Shown here piece by piece: positions 18,571-29,285 of a DNA stretch of 64,000 bases. The stretch's first letter is position 1. Each line of letters starts with the position of its first letter. The notes beneath the pieces are model-generated. The model was not told the DNA's origin. It worked only from the letters and a program-made list of their open reading frames with translations, and made no database searches. The translations under genes were made by a program, and so were the position numbers. Source of the stretch: Anaerolineae bacterium (GTDB lineage Bacteria; Chloroflexota; Anaerolineae; Anaerolineales; Villigracilaceae); contig JAFLCE010000007.1 of assembly GCA_017303655.1 (NCBI GenBank), positions 1 through 64,000 on the forward strand, written 5' to 3'.

Positions 18571-21500
18571 ATGACTAACCCTGCCCGTATTTTGATCGTG
18601 GAAGATACCGCCGCAGATGCGGAGTTGGCTCAACGCGAAATATCCAAGGCAATAAAGAACTGCCAGTTCCTACGAGTGGCTACACAGAGTGACTTTCTAA
18701 ACGCATTGGAGACGTTCAACCCGGATGTCATCCTTTCGGATTTCAGCATGCCTCACTTCAATGGGATGAAAGCCTTGGAATTGGCGCTGAAGCATTCGCC
18801 TCTGACTCCGCTCATCATCTGGACCGGCTCCCTGAGCGAAGATGTCGCTGTAGAGTGTATGCGAGCGGGCGCGAATAATTACATCATCAAGGATAATATC
18901 AAAAGACTGGGTCCCGCCGTGCTGCATGCTTTGGAGGAACGGCGTTTATTGGTTGATCAAAAAGATGCCGAGGAAAAGCTGCGCTCCAGTGAAAATAGAT
19001 ATCGAGCGTTATTTGAAAACACACCGGTTGCCATTTGGGAAGAAGATTTTTCAGCCGTAAAAAATTATCTGGATGCATTGAAACAACAAGGCATCACGGA
19101 TTTTCGTGCATACTTCGCATCCAATCCGCAGGAGTTGATCTATTGTACAAATCTGATCCGGGTGAGCGATGTAAACAATGCAGCCGTAAGCTTGTATGAA
19201 GCGACCAATAAGGAAGAATTACTAGAGTCTACGAGAGAGTCCTTATCTAAAGGGGAGCAGGAAAATAATCTTGAAGATTTTATCGCCATAACGGATGGGA
19301 GAACCAGCAATGCCTGGGAAGGCGCTGATGAAACCGTGACCGGGAAATCGATCGAGATCAGCCTAACCTGGTCGGTTGTGCCCGGATATGAAGAAGATTA
19401 TTCCAAGGTCATTGTTACAACCGTAGATATTACAGAACGCAAACAAGCAAATAAGCAATTACGTGCGTCTGAGGAGCGCTTCCGCCAATTGGCAGGAAAC
19501 ATCCAAGAAGTATTCTGGATGACCGACGCGCAAACCAACGAAGAACTCTACATCAGCCCGGCGTATGAAAAAATTTGGGGGCGATCTGTTGAAGAGCTAT
19601 TGCATAATTCCAACATCTTCTTGAAAAGTATCCTGCCGGAAGATCGCCCCAAAGTGCAAAAGGATCTTCAGGCACAACGCAATGGAGAAGCCACTGAAAC
19701 GGAGTACCGCATTCTCCGTCCGGATGGTTCGGTGCGCTGGATCTGGGACCGTGCCTTCCCAATATTTGATGATTCTGGCAAGGTTGTGCGCCTGGCAGGG
19801 ATCGCAGTTGATATTACCGAACGCCAACAAGCAGAAGAAGCCTTACACCAAAGCCAGGAAAGTTACCGGCTATTGCTCACTGCGGCTCCGGTGGGTGTGG
19901 TTGTTCACGTAGATGGAAAAATGGTTTTCGCGAACGAAACAGCCGCCCGGATCGTAAAGGCAAACTCTTTCCATGACCTGATTGGCTTGCCAGTTATGGA
20001 TTTTGTCCACCCGGATGAACGTTTACAAACCATAGAGATCCTTAAACGCATGTTGAAGGGCGAGCAAAACCTTTACCCACGCGAAGAGAAATTCATCTGT
20101 TTGGATGGCTCGGTTATGAATGTAGAAGTGAGTGCTACTGCAATCAAGTATATGGGTAAACCTGCCGTGCAGGTCGTGGTACAGGATATTACGGAACGCA
20201 AGCGCGCAGAGAAGGATATCCAACGTCATCTTGCGGAGTTGGAAGCGCTCTATGAAAACGGGCTGGCGGTTGGGCAATTGCTGGAGCCGCGTGAGATCGG
20301 GGAGCGGATCATCAACACATTTAATCGGCATCTCTCCTGGCATCATGTGACGATTCGACTATTAAAGGGTGATAGCGATGAATTGGAATTGGTCGCCTAT
20401 AGCCTGCCTGATCTGAAAGAGGAAGAAAGACAAAGGGTGGAACAGAATTTTATTAAACAGATCAGCAAGGTTGGGCAGGGCATGAGCGGCTGGGTAATCC
20501 AGATCGGCAAATCCGTGCGCACGGGGAACGTGCATGCCTACCCGCAATATGTGGAAGTGTATAAAGGTATCCAATCGGGGTTGTATATGCCCCTGACTTT
20601 GGGAAAATTTGTGATCGGCGTCATCAGTATAGAGAGTGAAGAAGCGGATGCCTTTAGCATGCAGGATGAACGCCTGCTCGCCACCCTCGCCAACCAGGCG
20701 GCAGTGGCATTTGAGAATGCGCGCTTGTATCAGTCGATTCAACAAGAGCTCATTGAACGCAGACGCATGGAGAAGGAACTCCGTACCAGTGAAACTCATT
20801 ACCGCGAACTGTCAGACAGTATCACCGATATCTTTTTTGAACTAGATCAGAATATGCTCTACACCCACTGGAACAAAGCCTCTGAACTGTTCACTGGTGT
20901 CGCCGAAAAAGATGCCATTGGGAAAACCATGCATGATATCTTTGGAGATAGCGAGGAACAAAAACGGATCGGTTTGATCTATAAAAATGTTCTGAATACG
21001 CATACCCCCACAACTTTTGAAACAGTGTTCGTACTGAATAACGAAAAAAATTCCTTCGAGGTCAATGCCTATCCCTCTACACGTGGAGTGGCGGTCGTAG
21101 CCAAAAATATAACTGAGCGCAAACGCTTGGAATGGCTGCAACAAAAACGTTTCGAGTTAATGGAATTTTCCGCGCATAACACGCTCTATGACTTAATGCG
21201 CAAGACCATGGATGAAATCTGTGAACTGACCGGCAGCGAGATCGGGTTCTTTCATTTGATGGAAGATGACCAAAATGCGATCAGCATGCAGGTTTGTTCT
21301 ACACACACGCTCAAGATCTTTAACCTGCCCGAAGATGAGAGAAAACATAGTTCGGTCAATCAGGCTGGAGTTTGGGCAGAGGCGGTGCGTCAGCGTCGAG
21401 CCATTATCCATAATGGCTTCGAATCCGTAAAGAATCAAAAAGGCATGCCTGAAGAACATATCAGAATCAGCCGTGAGATGGTAATCCCTGTCATCCGTAA

Positions 21501-22854
21501 TGAAAAAATCCTGGCGGTGATCGGGGTTGCCAACAAAATGAAGGATTACATACTACTTGATCTTGAAATGACCTCACGGCTGGCAGATTACGCCTGGGAT
21601 ATCACAGAGCGCAAACGCATGCAAGCAGCACTTGCCGATGAACGTAATCAACTTGTACAACGTGTGGAAGAACGCACCGCTGAGATCGTAAAAGCCAATT
21701 TGAACCTTGCGCGTGCCCTGCGGGTAAAGGACGAATTCCTTGCCAATATGAGTCATGAATTACGCACACCGCTCAATGCGATCCTCGGTCTTTCTGAAAG
21801 CCTTATTGAACAAATAGCCGGACCGCTTAACGAAAAACAAAATAAGTACATCACGACCATCAGCGAAAGCGGACATCACCTGTTGTCTTTGATCAACGAC
21901 ATTCTGGACCTCGCCAAGATCGAAGCCGGGCAGATCGCGCTCGAATTCAATAAAGTGGATGTTAATTCGGTTTGTCAGGCAAGCTTGCGCATGGTTAAAC
22001 AACTGGCGCAGAAAAAGAGTCAGGAGATCGTGCTTCAAATTGACCAAAACATTGGTTTGATCTGGGCAGACGAAAGACGCTTAAAACAAATGATCGTTAA
22101 CTTGTTAAGCAATGCGGTCAAATTCACCCCGGAACATGGAACTCTGGGATTGGATATTGATCTGTATCGGGATCTAAACCGGGTGGAAATTTCAGTGTGG
22201 GATAAAGGCATAGGGATCAGTAAAGATGATCTTGCCCGGCTCTTCCAACCCTTTGTGCAGCTTGATAGCGGACTTGCGCGCGAAACCACTGGGACAGGGC
22301 TTGGGCTGGTATTAGTTTCACAAATGGCTCGCCTGCATGGCGGCAGCGTCAGCGTGGCAAGTGAGCCAGGGCAAGGCAGTCGTTTCACTATCGTCCTGCC
22401 CTGGGAGCCGGCCGTTGCGCAAGATAGCATCACACGCTTGAGAAACACCGGCACACTGAGATTAATGGATAACGGGCTTGGCAATAAAAAGAAGATCCTA
22501 TTGATCGATGACACAATTGAAGTGATCATGGTGATCGTGGATTATCTGGAAATGGCAGGCTATGAAGTCACTACTGCACGAGATGGTATGGAAGGGATCG
22601 AAAAAGCCCGCCTCATACAACCAGACCTGATCCTCATGGATGTGCAAATGCCAGGGCTGGATGGAATTGAAGCCACGAAAAAACTGAGGGCAGACCCCCA
22701 CTTCAAGGATGTGCCGATCGTGGCATTAACTGCACTTGCCATGCCCAATGATCGTGAACGCTGTATCGAAGCTGGAATGAATGACTATATGAGCAAACCG
22801 GTCAATCTGAGAGCACTCGTCAACATCATTCAAAAGTGTCTTTCCGCCGGATAG
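18571..22854 (+). CDS. Large hybrid histidine kinase REC-PAS-GAF-PAS-GAF-HK-REC
   Basis: 1427 residues, no membrane helix. Order: receiver (about 5-125, DVILSDFSMPHFNG), three PAS units ending DITERKQ/QQ/KR, a GAF domain (about 565-725), another PAS, a second GAF (about 870-1010), HisKA (LANMSHELRTPLNAIL), HATPase (MIVNLLSNAVKF, DKGIGISKDD, GTGLGLVLVS) and a C-terminal receiver (DLILMDVQMPGLDG). The ATG at 18571 is chosen because AAGGAC lies 7 bp upstream; the ATG at 18553 has no such site. It probably integrates several soluble signals, and the two receivers imply input from and output to other proteins. It sits in a row of same-strand signalling genes. Confidence 0.92.
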   Translation: MTNPARILIVEDTAADAELAQREISKAIKNCQFLRVATQSDFLNALETFNPDVILSDFSMPHFNGMKALELALKHSPLTPLIIWTGSLSEDVAVECMRAGANNYIIKDNIKRLGPAVLHALEERRLLVDQKDAEEKLRSSENRYRALFENTPVAIWEEDFSAVKNYLDALKQQGITDFRAYFASNPQELIYCTNLIRVSDVNNAAVSLYEATNKEELLESTRESLSKGEQENNLEDFIAITDGRTSNAWEGADETVTGKSIEISLTWSVVPGYEEDYSKVIVTTVDITERKQANKQLRASEERFRQLAGNIQEVFWMTDAQTNEELYISPAYEKIWGRSVEELLHNSNIFLKSILPEDRPKVQKDLQAQRNGEATETEYRILRPDGSVRWIWDRAFPIFDDSGKVVRLAGIAVDITERQQAEEALHQSQESYRLLLTAAPVGVVVHVDGKMVFANETAARIVKANSFHDLIGLPVMDFVHPDERLQTIEILKRMLKGEQNLYPREEKFICLDGSVMNVEVSATAIKYMGKPAVQVVVQDITERKRAEKDIQRHLAELEALYENGLAVGQLLEPREIGERIINTFNRHLSWHHVTIRLLKGDSDELELVAYSLPDLKEEERQRVEQNFIKQISKVGQGMSGWVIQIGKSVRTGNVHAYPQYVEVYKGIQSGLYMPLTLGKFVIGVISIESEEADAFSMQDERLLATLANQAAVAFENARLYQSIQQELIERRRMEKELRTSETHYRELSDSITDIFFELDQNMLYTHWNKASELFTGVAEKDAIGKTMHDIFGDSEEQKRIGLIYKNVLNTHTPTTFETVFVLNNEKNSFEVNAYPSTRGVAVVAKNITERKRLEWLQQKRFELMEFSAHNTLYDLMRKTMDEICELTGSEIGFFHLMEDDQNAISMQVCSTHTLKIFNLPEDERKHSSVNQAGVWAEAVRQRRAIIHNGFESVKNQKGMPEEHIRISREMVIPVIRNEKILAVIGVANKMKDYILLDLEMTSRLADYAWDITERKRMQAALADERNQLVQRVEERTAEIVKANLNLARALRVKDEFLANMSHELRTPLNAILGLSESLIEQIAGPLNEKQNKYITTISESGHHLLSLINDILDLAKIEAGQIALEFNKVDVNSVCQASLRMVKQLAQKKSQEIVLQIDQNIGLIWADERRLKQMIVNLLSNAVKFTPEHGTLGLDIDLYRDLNRVEISVWDKGIGISKDDLARLFQPFVQLDSGLARETTGTGLGLVLVSQMARLHGGSVSVASEPGQGSRFTIVLPWEPAVAQDSITRLRNTGTLRLMDNGLGNKKKILLIDDTIEVIMVIVDYLEMAGYEVTTARDGMEGIEKARLIQPDLILMDVQMPGLDGIEATKKLRADPHFKDVPIVALTALAMPNDRERCIEAGMNDYMSKPVNLRALVNIIQKCLSAG

Positions 22855-22870
22855 GAGAATCCAGACAGTA

Positions 22871-23926
22871 ATGAGCACCATACTGATCGTTGATGATGAG
22901 CCGAGCGCAAGAGATACCCTGATGGCAATGCTTGAAGGAGGAGACTATCAACTCGTATTGGCACAGAATGGGGCTCAGGCGCTGAAACTCCTTGAAAGCA
23001 TTCCAACAGACCTGATCTTATTGGATGTGATGATGCCCGGTATGGATGGTTTTGAAGTTTGTCGCCGCATCCGTTCGACGCCAAATCTGGCTGAAATCCC
23101 CATCATCATTCTCAGCGCATTGGATGATCGCGCCTCTCTCCTGCGTGGAATTGAATCAGGTGCTGACGATTTTCTCAACAAACCAATCGACCGCTACGAA
23201 CTAGCCGCACGTGTGCGCACGATCACACGGCTCAATCGCTATCGTACTCTGATTGAGCAGCGTGAAAATATTCAAGAGATGGCTGAACGAATGGTCGGTG
23301 CGCAGGAGCAGGAACGCCAACACATTTCACGCGAATTGCACGATGACCTGGGACAGGCACTCACGAGTCACATGATCGCCCTGCGTGACCTGCAAGGCGA
23401 CTTGAACACTCCAAACGCCAATCTGTTCGAACGCTTGCAGGTGTTATACAGTCAGGCATCTGATGTCTTCGGAAAAGTCCGTACCCTGGCACACAATTTG
23501 AGACCTCCCGTATTGGATGCGCTCGGACTGAAGGTTGCCATGCAAATGTATTGCACCGAGTTTTCCCGCCGCACGCATATCCCGGTCATATTTGAAGTGG
23601 ATGAAAACCTTCCCACCCTGCCAGATATCTACAACATCACCCTTTATCGCGTCTTGCAAGAAGCGTTGACAAACATCATCAAACATGCTGAAGCGGGACA
23701 AGTGTGGGCAGACCTTACCATAGAAGACCGTACGATCAACCTCACCATTCAAGATAATGGACATGGGTTCGAGGTAGGCAAAAATCCATCCAATGGCATC
23801 GGACTAACCGGGCTGCGTGAACGGATCACACTGGCAGGCGGCAGGTTCAACGTTAGCTCTAACCCGGTACGGGGCACGATCGTGCTGGCACAATTTCCAC
23901 TACCCACCACACAAGAGGAAAAATGA
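22871..23926 (+). CDS. Receiver-histidine kinase fusion (NarX-type catalytic part)
   Basis: 351 residues: a receiver at the N-terminus (ILIVDDEPSA, LILLDVMMPGMDG, Lys in FLNKPIDRYE), a coiled linker, then a HisKA_3 domain with the His in RQHISRELHDDLGQALTS. The HATPase region carries EALTNIIKHAEA and DNGHGFEV. There is no sensor or membrane part, so its input is likely phosphate arriving on the receiver, perhaps from the large hybrid kinase 17 bp upstream. The next gene begins in its stop codon (ATGA), making the LuxR-type regulator its clear partner. Confidence 0.93.
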   Translation: MSTILIVDDEPSARDTLMAMLEGGDYQLVLAQNGAQALKLLESIPTDLILLDVMMPGMDGFEVCRRIRSTPNLAEIPIIILSALDDRASLLRGIESGADDFLNKPIDRYELAARVRTITRLNRYRTLIEQRENIQEMAERMVGAQEQERQHISRELHDDLGQALTSHMIALRDLQGDLNTPNANLFERLQVLYSQASDVFGKVRTLAHNLRPPVLDALGLKVAMQMYCTEFSRRTHIPVIFEVDENLPTLPDIYNITLYRVLQEALTNIIKHAEAGQVWADLTIEDRTINLTIQDNGHGFEVGKNPSNGIGLTGLRERITLAGGRFNVSSNPVRGTIVLAQFPLPTTQEEK

Positions 23927-24576
23927 TACGTGTGATTATTGCCGAAGATCATCTTATGGTGCGGGCCGGCATCCGCGCTTTGATCGAAAAGGCGGGCGAT
24001 ATTCACGTATTAGGAGAGGCATCCACCGGGCAGGAAGCCATCACCATGACACAAGAGCTTTCTCCCAATGTGCTGATCATGGATATCATGATGCCGCTCA
24101 TGAATGGCATTCAAGCGGCAGATGCCATTCACACCTTGAAACTCAAAACCAATATCCTGATCCTCTCGATGTATGCCGATGAAGGTTTCGTACACCAGGC
24201 GTTGAACTACGGTGTAAAAGGTTACGTTCTAAAATCATCAGTTAGCGATGAATTGATCTGGGCAGTGCGTGCCGTTGCAAACGGACAACGCTATCTTAGC
24301 CATTCCATCTCTGAGATCGTTAGCGAGAGTGCCATGCACTCACACCTCCCCAGCCAGACAAACGATCCCTTATCCATGCTCTCCCCCCGTGAAAAGCAAA
24401 TCCTACAGTTGATCGCAGAAGAACATACCAGCGGCGAGATCGCAAAACTCCTTTTCATCAGCGAGAAGACTGTAGAAAAGCATCGCGCCAACCTCATGGA
24501 AAAACTCAATGTGCGGAATATTGCCGGGCTGGTTCGCATGGCGGTCAGGCACCGTCTCGTAGACCGCGACGCATAG
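23923..24576 (+). CDS. NarL/LuxR-family response regulator
   Basis: 217 residues. Receiver (VIIAEDHLMVRAG, NVLIMDIMMPLMNG, Lys in YVLKSSVSDE) followed by a LuxR helix-turn-helix (LSPREKQILQLIAEEHTSGE, FISEKTVEKHRANLMEKL). It binds DNA when phosphorylated. It overlaps the upstream kinase by 4 bp. Targets are not visible in the window. Confidence 0.95.
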   Translation: MIRVIIAEDHLMVRAGIRALIEKAGDIHVLGEASTGQEAITMTQELSPNVLIMDIMMPLMNGIQAADAIHTLKLKTNILILSMYADEGFVHQALNYGVKGYVLKSSVSDELIWAVRAVANGQRYLSHSISEIVSESAMHSHLPSQTNDPLSMLSPREKQILQLIAEEHTSGEIAKLLFISEKTVEKHRANLMEKLNVRNIAGLVRMAVRHRLVDRDA

Positions 24577-24679
24577 CAATGGTTAAACTATAAATAATGG
24601 TTTCCCCGTATATCCATCTCAGTTCTTGTGAATATGATTAATACAGAGAATATCTTATTCGTCGACAAAGGAGCCCAAC

Positions 24680-25660
24680 ATGCGTAGTACTATCTTGATC
24701 GTGGATGATGAATATTCAGGTCGCCAGACACTCGAGTCCATTTTAGAGGCAGACGGATACCAGATCGAAATGGCAGAGAATGGCATGCAGGCGCTGGAAA
24801 TGGTGAAAATCATTCAACCCGATGTGATTCTTTTGGATGTGATGATGCCGGGCATGACTGGTTTTGAAGTTTGTCAACGCATCCGGAACGACCCGCTCGT
24901 TGCAGAAATTCCGATCATTGTCCTCACCGCCTTAGACGACCGTGAATCTTTACTGAACGCATTAAAAGCTGGCGCCGATGACTTTATTACCAAGCCATTT
25001 GATCGGCATGAGTTGCGCGCACGCCTGATCGGGATCACAAAATTAAACCGCTATCACAAACTTGTTCAAGAACGCATCAGCCTGCAAGAAGCGCACACTC
25101 AATTATTAAAAGCATACGAAGCCACCATCGAAGGTTGGTCACACGCCATGGACTTACGAGATCGGGAAACAGAAGGTCATAGCCATCGAGTGGCAGAGTT
25201 GACCATTGAACTGGCAAAAAAATTCGGCATGGACGAAAGCGAGCTTGTCCAAGCCCGACGCGGCGCCCTCCTGCACGACATGGGAAAACTGGGCGTCCCA
25301 GATCATATTCTGCATAAGTCCGGCGCGTTAAATGATGAAGAGTGGGTGTTTATGAAGAAGCATCCGCAATTAGCCTACGACATGCTGTATCAGGTTGAAT
25401 ACTTAAGACATGCGCTTGATATCCCACTTTGCCACCATGAAAAATGGGATGGCACTGGCTATCCACGTGGGTTGAAAGCGGAAGAGATTCCCCTCTCGGC
25501 TCGCTTATTCGCTATTGTAGATGTGTGGGACGCCCTGACCTCTGCCCGCCCCTACCGCCCCGCCTGGACAAACGAAGATGCATTGCAATACATTCGCGAC
25601 CAAGCCGGAAAACATTTTGACCCAGCCATCGTAGAGTTCTTCCTAAAACACATGTTATAA
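24680..25660 (+). CDS. Response regulator with HD-GYP domain
   Basis: 326 residues. Receiver (ILIVDDEYSG, VILLDVMMPGMTG, Lys in FITKPFDRHE) joined by a short helix to an HD-GYP domain: RETEGHSHRVAELT, LLHDMGKLGVPD, HHEKWDGTGYPRGL and IVDVWDALTSARPYR. HD-GYP proteins usually hydrolyse cyclic di-GMP; all visible metal ligands and the GYP triplet are present. AAAGGAG lies upstream of the ATG. It is last in the signalling row and separated by 103 bp, so it may have its own promoter. No GGDEF cyclase is seen in the window. Confidence 0.94.
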   Translation: MRSTILIVDDEYSGRQTLESILEADGYQIEMAENGMQALEMVKIIQPDVILLDVMMPGMTGFEVCQRIRNDPLVAEIPIIVLTALDDRESLLNALKAGADDFITKPFDRHELRARLIGITKLNRYHKLVQERISLQEAHTQLLKAYEATIEGWSHAMDLRDRETEGHSHRVAELTIELAKKFGMDESELVQARRGALLHDMGKLGVPDHILHKSGALNDEEWVFMKKHPQLAYDMLYQVEYLRHALDIPLCHHEKWDGTGYPRGLKAEEIPLSARLFAIVDVWDALTSARPYRPAWTNEDALQYIRDQAGKHFDPAIVEFFLKHML

Positions 25661-25706
25661 ATTTTACGGTTGCCTAAATAAAGTTACTTCACATTGAAAC
25701 ATTGTC

Positions 25707-26486
25707 TCACCAGTCTTCCGCCAACCATTTAAGATACATTTCGAAGTTACTCACCCAATAATCATAGGTATGTTCGCCCTGCCCACTGTGCAGCTGATTT
25801 TCGATTCCCACTTCATCTAATATGGATTTCATCACGATCGCGCGATCAAGCATGAGAGGGTCTCCATCTCCCGTATCCATGAAAACGCGGACGCGGTTCG
25901 TATCATCCATGTCTGTCAGCCATTCACTGATGCGATTCTCTTCGCCTGAGATGGCTCCTGCACCAAAGATGCCAGCACTTGAAAATGTATCAGGATATTG
26001 AAATACCAGACGATACGCAGCAATCCCGCCGAGGGAGCCACCTGCTACGGCATGATGCTTTCTATCTTTAGCGATCGGGTAATTTTCTTCAATATGGGGA
26101 ATCAGATCGTTGTAAATTGTGTCTGCCATCGAATCACTATCGATATTTTCAGTAGCGACAATGAGAAATGGCGGAATTTCTCTACTCAATATCATCTGAT
26201 CAACTACATCTCCAAGTCCTGCCGTGAACCAAGTGTCTGGAGCACCTCCGCGCCCTGGAACAAGATATAGGACGGGATAGCGAGATTCGGATTCGGCAGA
26301 AAAACAGGGTGGAAGATAGACTTGGTAGATGTATGGGTATCCGCGCGCCGTTTCAGGAACCTCAGACGAAATAATCGTTCCAGGTGAAGTACATCCCTCT
26401 TGAAGGACAGCTATAGGGTTAGGTATTTGCCTCAGCCCGCATCCACAAAGGAAGATCAACAAAGCAAGTACCCGAAGTCGTTTCAT
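25707..26486 (-). CDS. Esterase-like lipoprotein (alpha/beta fold, EsD type)
   Basis: 259 residues from the ATG at 26486. Lipoprotein signal LALLIFLCGC. The body resembles esterase D/enterochelin-esterase-type enzymes: YPVLYLVPGRGGAPD, a Ser elbow AGGSLGG, and a late His in GQGEHTYDYW. The longer open frame upstream would add residues that hide the signal peptide. Such proteins act on acyl or feruloyl esters outside the membrane. Its place next to pentose genes makes an acetyl- or feruloyl-xylan esterase role attractive, but that is inference. It lies 40 bp after the FAH-family gene on the same strand. Confidence 0.75.
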   Translation of the reverse strand: MKRLRVLALLIFLCGCGLRQIPNPIAVLQEGCTSPGTIISSEVPETARGYPYIYQVYLPPCFSAESESRYPVLYLVPGRGGAPDTWFTAGLGDVVDQMILSREIPPFLIVATENIDSDSMADTIYNDLIPHIEENYPIAKDRKHHAVAGGSLGGIAAYRLVFQYPDTFSSAGIFGAGAISGEENRISEWLTDMDDTNRVRVFMDTGDGDPLMLDRAIVMKSILDEVGIENQLHSGQGEHTYDYWVSNFEMYLKWLAEDW

Positions 26487-26526
26487 TTCGATCCTGTGTG
26501 AGGCATTTAAAGGATGAGCTGGTTTA

Positions 26527-27339
26527 TTACCTTTTAACTCGATTCTGGATCTTTGTTTCACCAACTTGAATGATAACCTCATCATCAGGTTGTAAAGTGA
26601 AATCATCCGGCACAAGGCAAGTACCCGTCATCAAAAAGACGCCCTGGGGGAAATCCAATTCACGCGTCAAAAAATCAACCAACTCAGGCAAGGTTCGTTT
26701 CATCGTATCTGTATTTGCTTCGCCGTTGAAGATGATTTTATTTTCTCGCTGAATTGTCAATCGGATCGCAATCGTTTTAATCTCATCCGGCTCACACAAC
26801 CAAATACCATGCCCCAACGCACACGAGCCATTATAGACCTTTGCTTGTGGTAAATACAACGGATTCTCCCCTTCGATGTCACGTGACGAAACATCATTTC
26901 CCGCACAATACCCCACGATCTCGTTAAAGCCATTGATCACCAACACCAACTCCGGTTCGGGCACATTCCATGTACTGTCCTTGCGAATGCGGATTGGTTG
27001 TCCATTCCCTGACACGCGCCAACCAATTGACTTCGAAAAAATCTCAGGGCGATCCGCCTCATAGACTTTCTGATACATATCCGCCACAGTGGATTCCGCT
27101 TTGCGTGCATCACGACTTCTTAAGTATGTGACACCTGCCGCCCACACTTCATGCATGGGATCAATCGGCGCTTCCGACTCACCCGAAGCTGGTTCAGCCT
27201 CCGATAAAGTTTTCAGCGTCTGGAACATTTTCTCGCGCGGCATCTCAAGCAATGTACTCAAAATCAAACTCGGCGGCAAGAGATGTCCATCCACTGCCCA
27301 GCGTGATCCGTTTGTTGTTTTATGTTTGGTGAGTAACAT
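26527..27339 (-). CDS. FAH-family hydratase/dehydratase, probable 2-keto-3-deoxy-pentonate dehydratase
   Basis: 270 residues of the fumarylacetoacetate hydrolase family. The C-terminal core has acidic metal ligands in VPEPELVLVI and GNDVSSRDIEGENPLYLPQA, and ends LQPDDEVIIQVG. The first 90 residues are a variable lead-in. In Weimberg-type pentose routes, this family (XylX/KdpD-like) converts 2-keto-3-deoxy-xylonate to 2-oxoglutarate semialdehyde. Directly upstream on the same strand are a YjhG-type xylonate dehydratase and an aldehyde dehydrogenase, which supply the substrate and use the product. The function is thus inferred mainly from context. Confidence 0.8.
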   Translation of the reverse strand: MLLTKHKTTNGSRWAVDGHLLPPSLILSTLLEMPREKMFQTLKTLSEAEPASGESEAPIDPMHEVWAAGVTYLRSRDARKAESTVADMYQKVYEADRPEIFSKSIGWRVSGNGQPIRIRKDSTWNVPEPELVLVINGFNEIVGYCAGNDVSSRDIEGENPLYLPQAKVYNGSCALGHGIWLCEPDEIKTIAIRLTIQRENKIIFNGEANTDTMKRTLPELVDFLTRELDFPQGVFLMTGTCLVPDDFTLQPDDEVIIQVGETKIQNRVKR

Positions 27340-27369
27340 ATCGTCTCCTAAAATTAAGTCGGTCTTGGT

Positions 27370-27405
27370 GACAGACCATGGTCCATCGTCTATTGTCTAT
27401 CGTCA
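27370..27405. repeat. Repeat copy overlapping the end of the dehydratase gene
   Basis: Carries GGTCCATCGTCTATTGTCTATCGTC, built of CATCGTC/TATTGTC/TATCGTC-like 7-mers, and shares GTCCATCGTCT with the repeat at 37944-37999. The stop codon of the dehydratase (27390-27392) lies inside it. Confidence 0.5.
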
Positions 27406-29285
27406 AGCCTCTCAACAATTGCATCCACATCATACACACATCCACCCCACGTGCCACCGCTGATGTTTTGAAGCAAAGCCCACAGACGCGTATCCTCTGG
27501 CAGGTCGGGATTCAATTTCAAGTCTGGGTGAGGCGTTCTTGAATCCAAATCAACATTGAGTACGTTGATACTTCCTGAAAGATTGACTCGGTCAATGATG
27601 ATCTGGATCGTATCGCCATCTCGCAATTTCCCCAACGGACCGCCAGCCAACGCCTCAGGACCAACATGACCGATGCAAGCGCCCGTGCTCACGCCGCTAA
27701 AACGCGCATCGGTAATGAGCGCGATGGTTTTACCATGTGGCAAATATTTCAACGCGGACGTGAGCTGATAGGTCTCCTCCATACCCGTGCCCATGGGACC
27801 ACAACCGATGAGCGCGATGATGTCGCTAGGTTTGACGGGATTCTCGCTCAATCCTTTGACTGCGGCAATTGCGGCGCGCTCGCTGGTGAAAACGCGCGCA
27901 GGACCTGTCTTGCGATAGACACCATCTGCATCTACAACGCTGGGGTCAATAGCGGTGCTTTTGATAACGGCTCCCTGCGGCGCGAGATTACCTGTAAGAA
28001 AAGTGATCGTGCTGGTCAGTCCGCGCTCGCGGGCTTTGATTGGATTCATAATGACGTCATCAGGGTTGATGGCGTCAAGCTCTTGCAATCGCTCACGAAG
28101 TTTTTGTCGGCGTTCACTATTTTGCCATTCATCAAGTGCTTCACCCAATGTGTTTCCGTTGACGGTGCGGGCGTTGAGCTTCAACAACCCCAACTCACGC
28201 AAATGCAACATTACTTCTGGCACGCCGCCCGCGAGGAAGACTTGTACGGTGCCGTAACCTGTAGGTCCGTTAGGCATCACATCTACTAAACGCGGTGTTG
28301 CACGATTGATACGCGACCAATCGTCAACAGTGGGGCGAGGGAGTTTCGCGGCGTGTGCAATGGCGGGAATATGCAATAACAAGTTTGTGCTTCCACCGAA
28401 TGCGGCATGGATGACCATCGCATTGTGAATTGAATCTTCGGTGAGGATGTCGCTGGTGTTTATGTTCTGCTTTGACATCTCGATTAATGCGCGTGCGGAT
28501 CGCTTCGCCATATCCAGCCATATCGCTTGACCCGACGGAGCCAGCGCAGAATGTGTGACAGCCAACCCCAACGCCTCAGCCACAACTTGACTGGTTGCCG
28601 CTGTCCCGAGAAACTGGCAGCCACCTCCAGGCGATGCGCAAGCGCGGCATCCCAGATCGGAGGCTTCTTCGAGTGTGATGAGTCCATGTGCGAAGCGTGC
28701 GCCCAGCGATTGGATTTTCCCCGCATCTTCGCCTTGTTCGGGAAGCAATGTCACACCGCCAGGGACGATGATGCACGGCAAAGATTTCTGTGCGGCAAGA
28801 GCCATTATCATCGCGGGTAGACCTTTGTCACAGGTAGCGATTCCTAGGACGCCTTTGCGAGTTGGGAGCGAACGGATGAGTCTACGCAACACGGTCGCTG
28901 CGTCGTTGCGATAGGCGAGACTATCCATCATGCCTGCTGTGCCTTGTGTGCGTCCGTCGCATGGGTCGCTGACAAAGCCTGCAAATGGAATCTTGTTATG
29001 TGCTTTGAATTCACGTGCGGCGGCTTGAGCAAGCAGACCTACTTCGTAATGCCCCGTGTGATATCCGAGCGCGATGGGGGAACCATCTTCCGCGCGGATG
29101 CCACCTTGTGTGCTGAGGATGAGATATTCATCTTTGCCGAGGTCAGAAGGACTCCATCCCATTGCCGCATCCTGTGTCCAGCCGAAGACATCTCCGCTTG
29201 GGGCGTTGGTTAAAAAATCGGGAGACAGAGGCAGGCTTCCCGTAGGTCCTGAGGCGTGGGTTTGTACGTCGAAGATGTTATCCAT
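27390..29285 (-). CDS. YjhG/YagF-type D-xylonate dehydratase
   Basis: 631 residues of the IlvD/Edd family, subgroup YjhG/Yag[84 protein letters not shown] and [20 protein letters not shown]. These cover the iron-sulfur Cys positions and the Mg site. The enzyme dehydrates D-xylonate to 2-keto-3-deoxy-D-xylonate. It overlaps the aldehyde dehydrogenase gene by 8 bp and lies 50 bp ahead of the FAH-family gene. Its C-terminus (VERLDDRQ) is encoded by the start of the repeat noted at 27370-27405, so the tail may be a recent change. Xylose dehydrogenase and lactonase genes are not in the window. Confidence 0.92.
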   Translation of the reverse strand: MDNIFDVQTHASGPTGSLPLSPDFLTNAPSGDVFGWTQDAAMGWSPSDLGKDEYLILSTQGGIRAEDGSPIALGYHTGHYEVGLLAQAAAREFKAHNKIPFAGFVSDPCDGRTQGTAGMMDSLAYRNDAATVLRRLIRSLPTRKGVLGIATCDKGLPAMIMALAAQKSLPCIIVPGGVTLLPEQGEDAGKIQSLGARFAHGLITLEEASDLGCRACASPGGGCQFLGTAATSQVVAEALGLAVTHSALAPSGQAIWLDMAKRSARALIEMSKQNINTSDILTEDSIHNAMVIHAAFGGSTNLLLHIPAIAHAAKLPRPTVDDWSRINRATPRLVDVMPNGPTGYGTVQVFLAGGVPEVMLHLRELGLLKLNARTVNGNTLGEALDEWQNSERRQKLRERLQELDAINPDDVIMNPIKARERGLTSTITFLTGNLAPQGAVIKSTAIDPSVVDADGVYRKTGPARVFTSERAAIAAVKGLSENPVKPSDIIALIGCGPMGTGMEETYQLTSALKYLPHGKTIALITDARFSGVSTGACIGHVGPEALAGGPLGKLRDGDTIQIIIDRVNLSGSINVLNVDLDSRTPHPDLKLNPDLPEDTRLWALLQNISGGTWGGCVYDVDAIVERLDDRQ

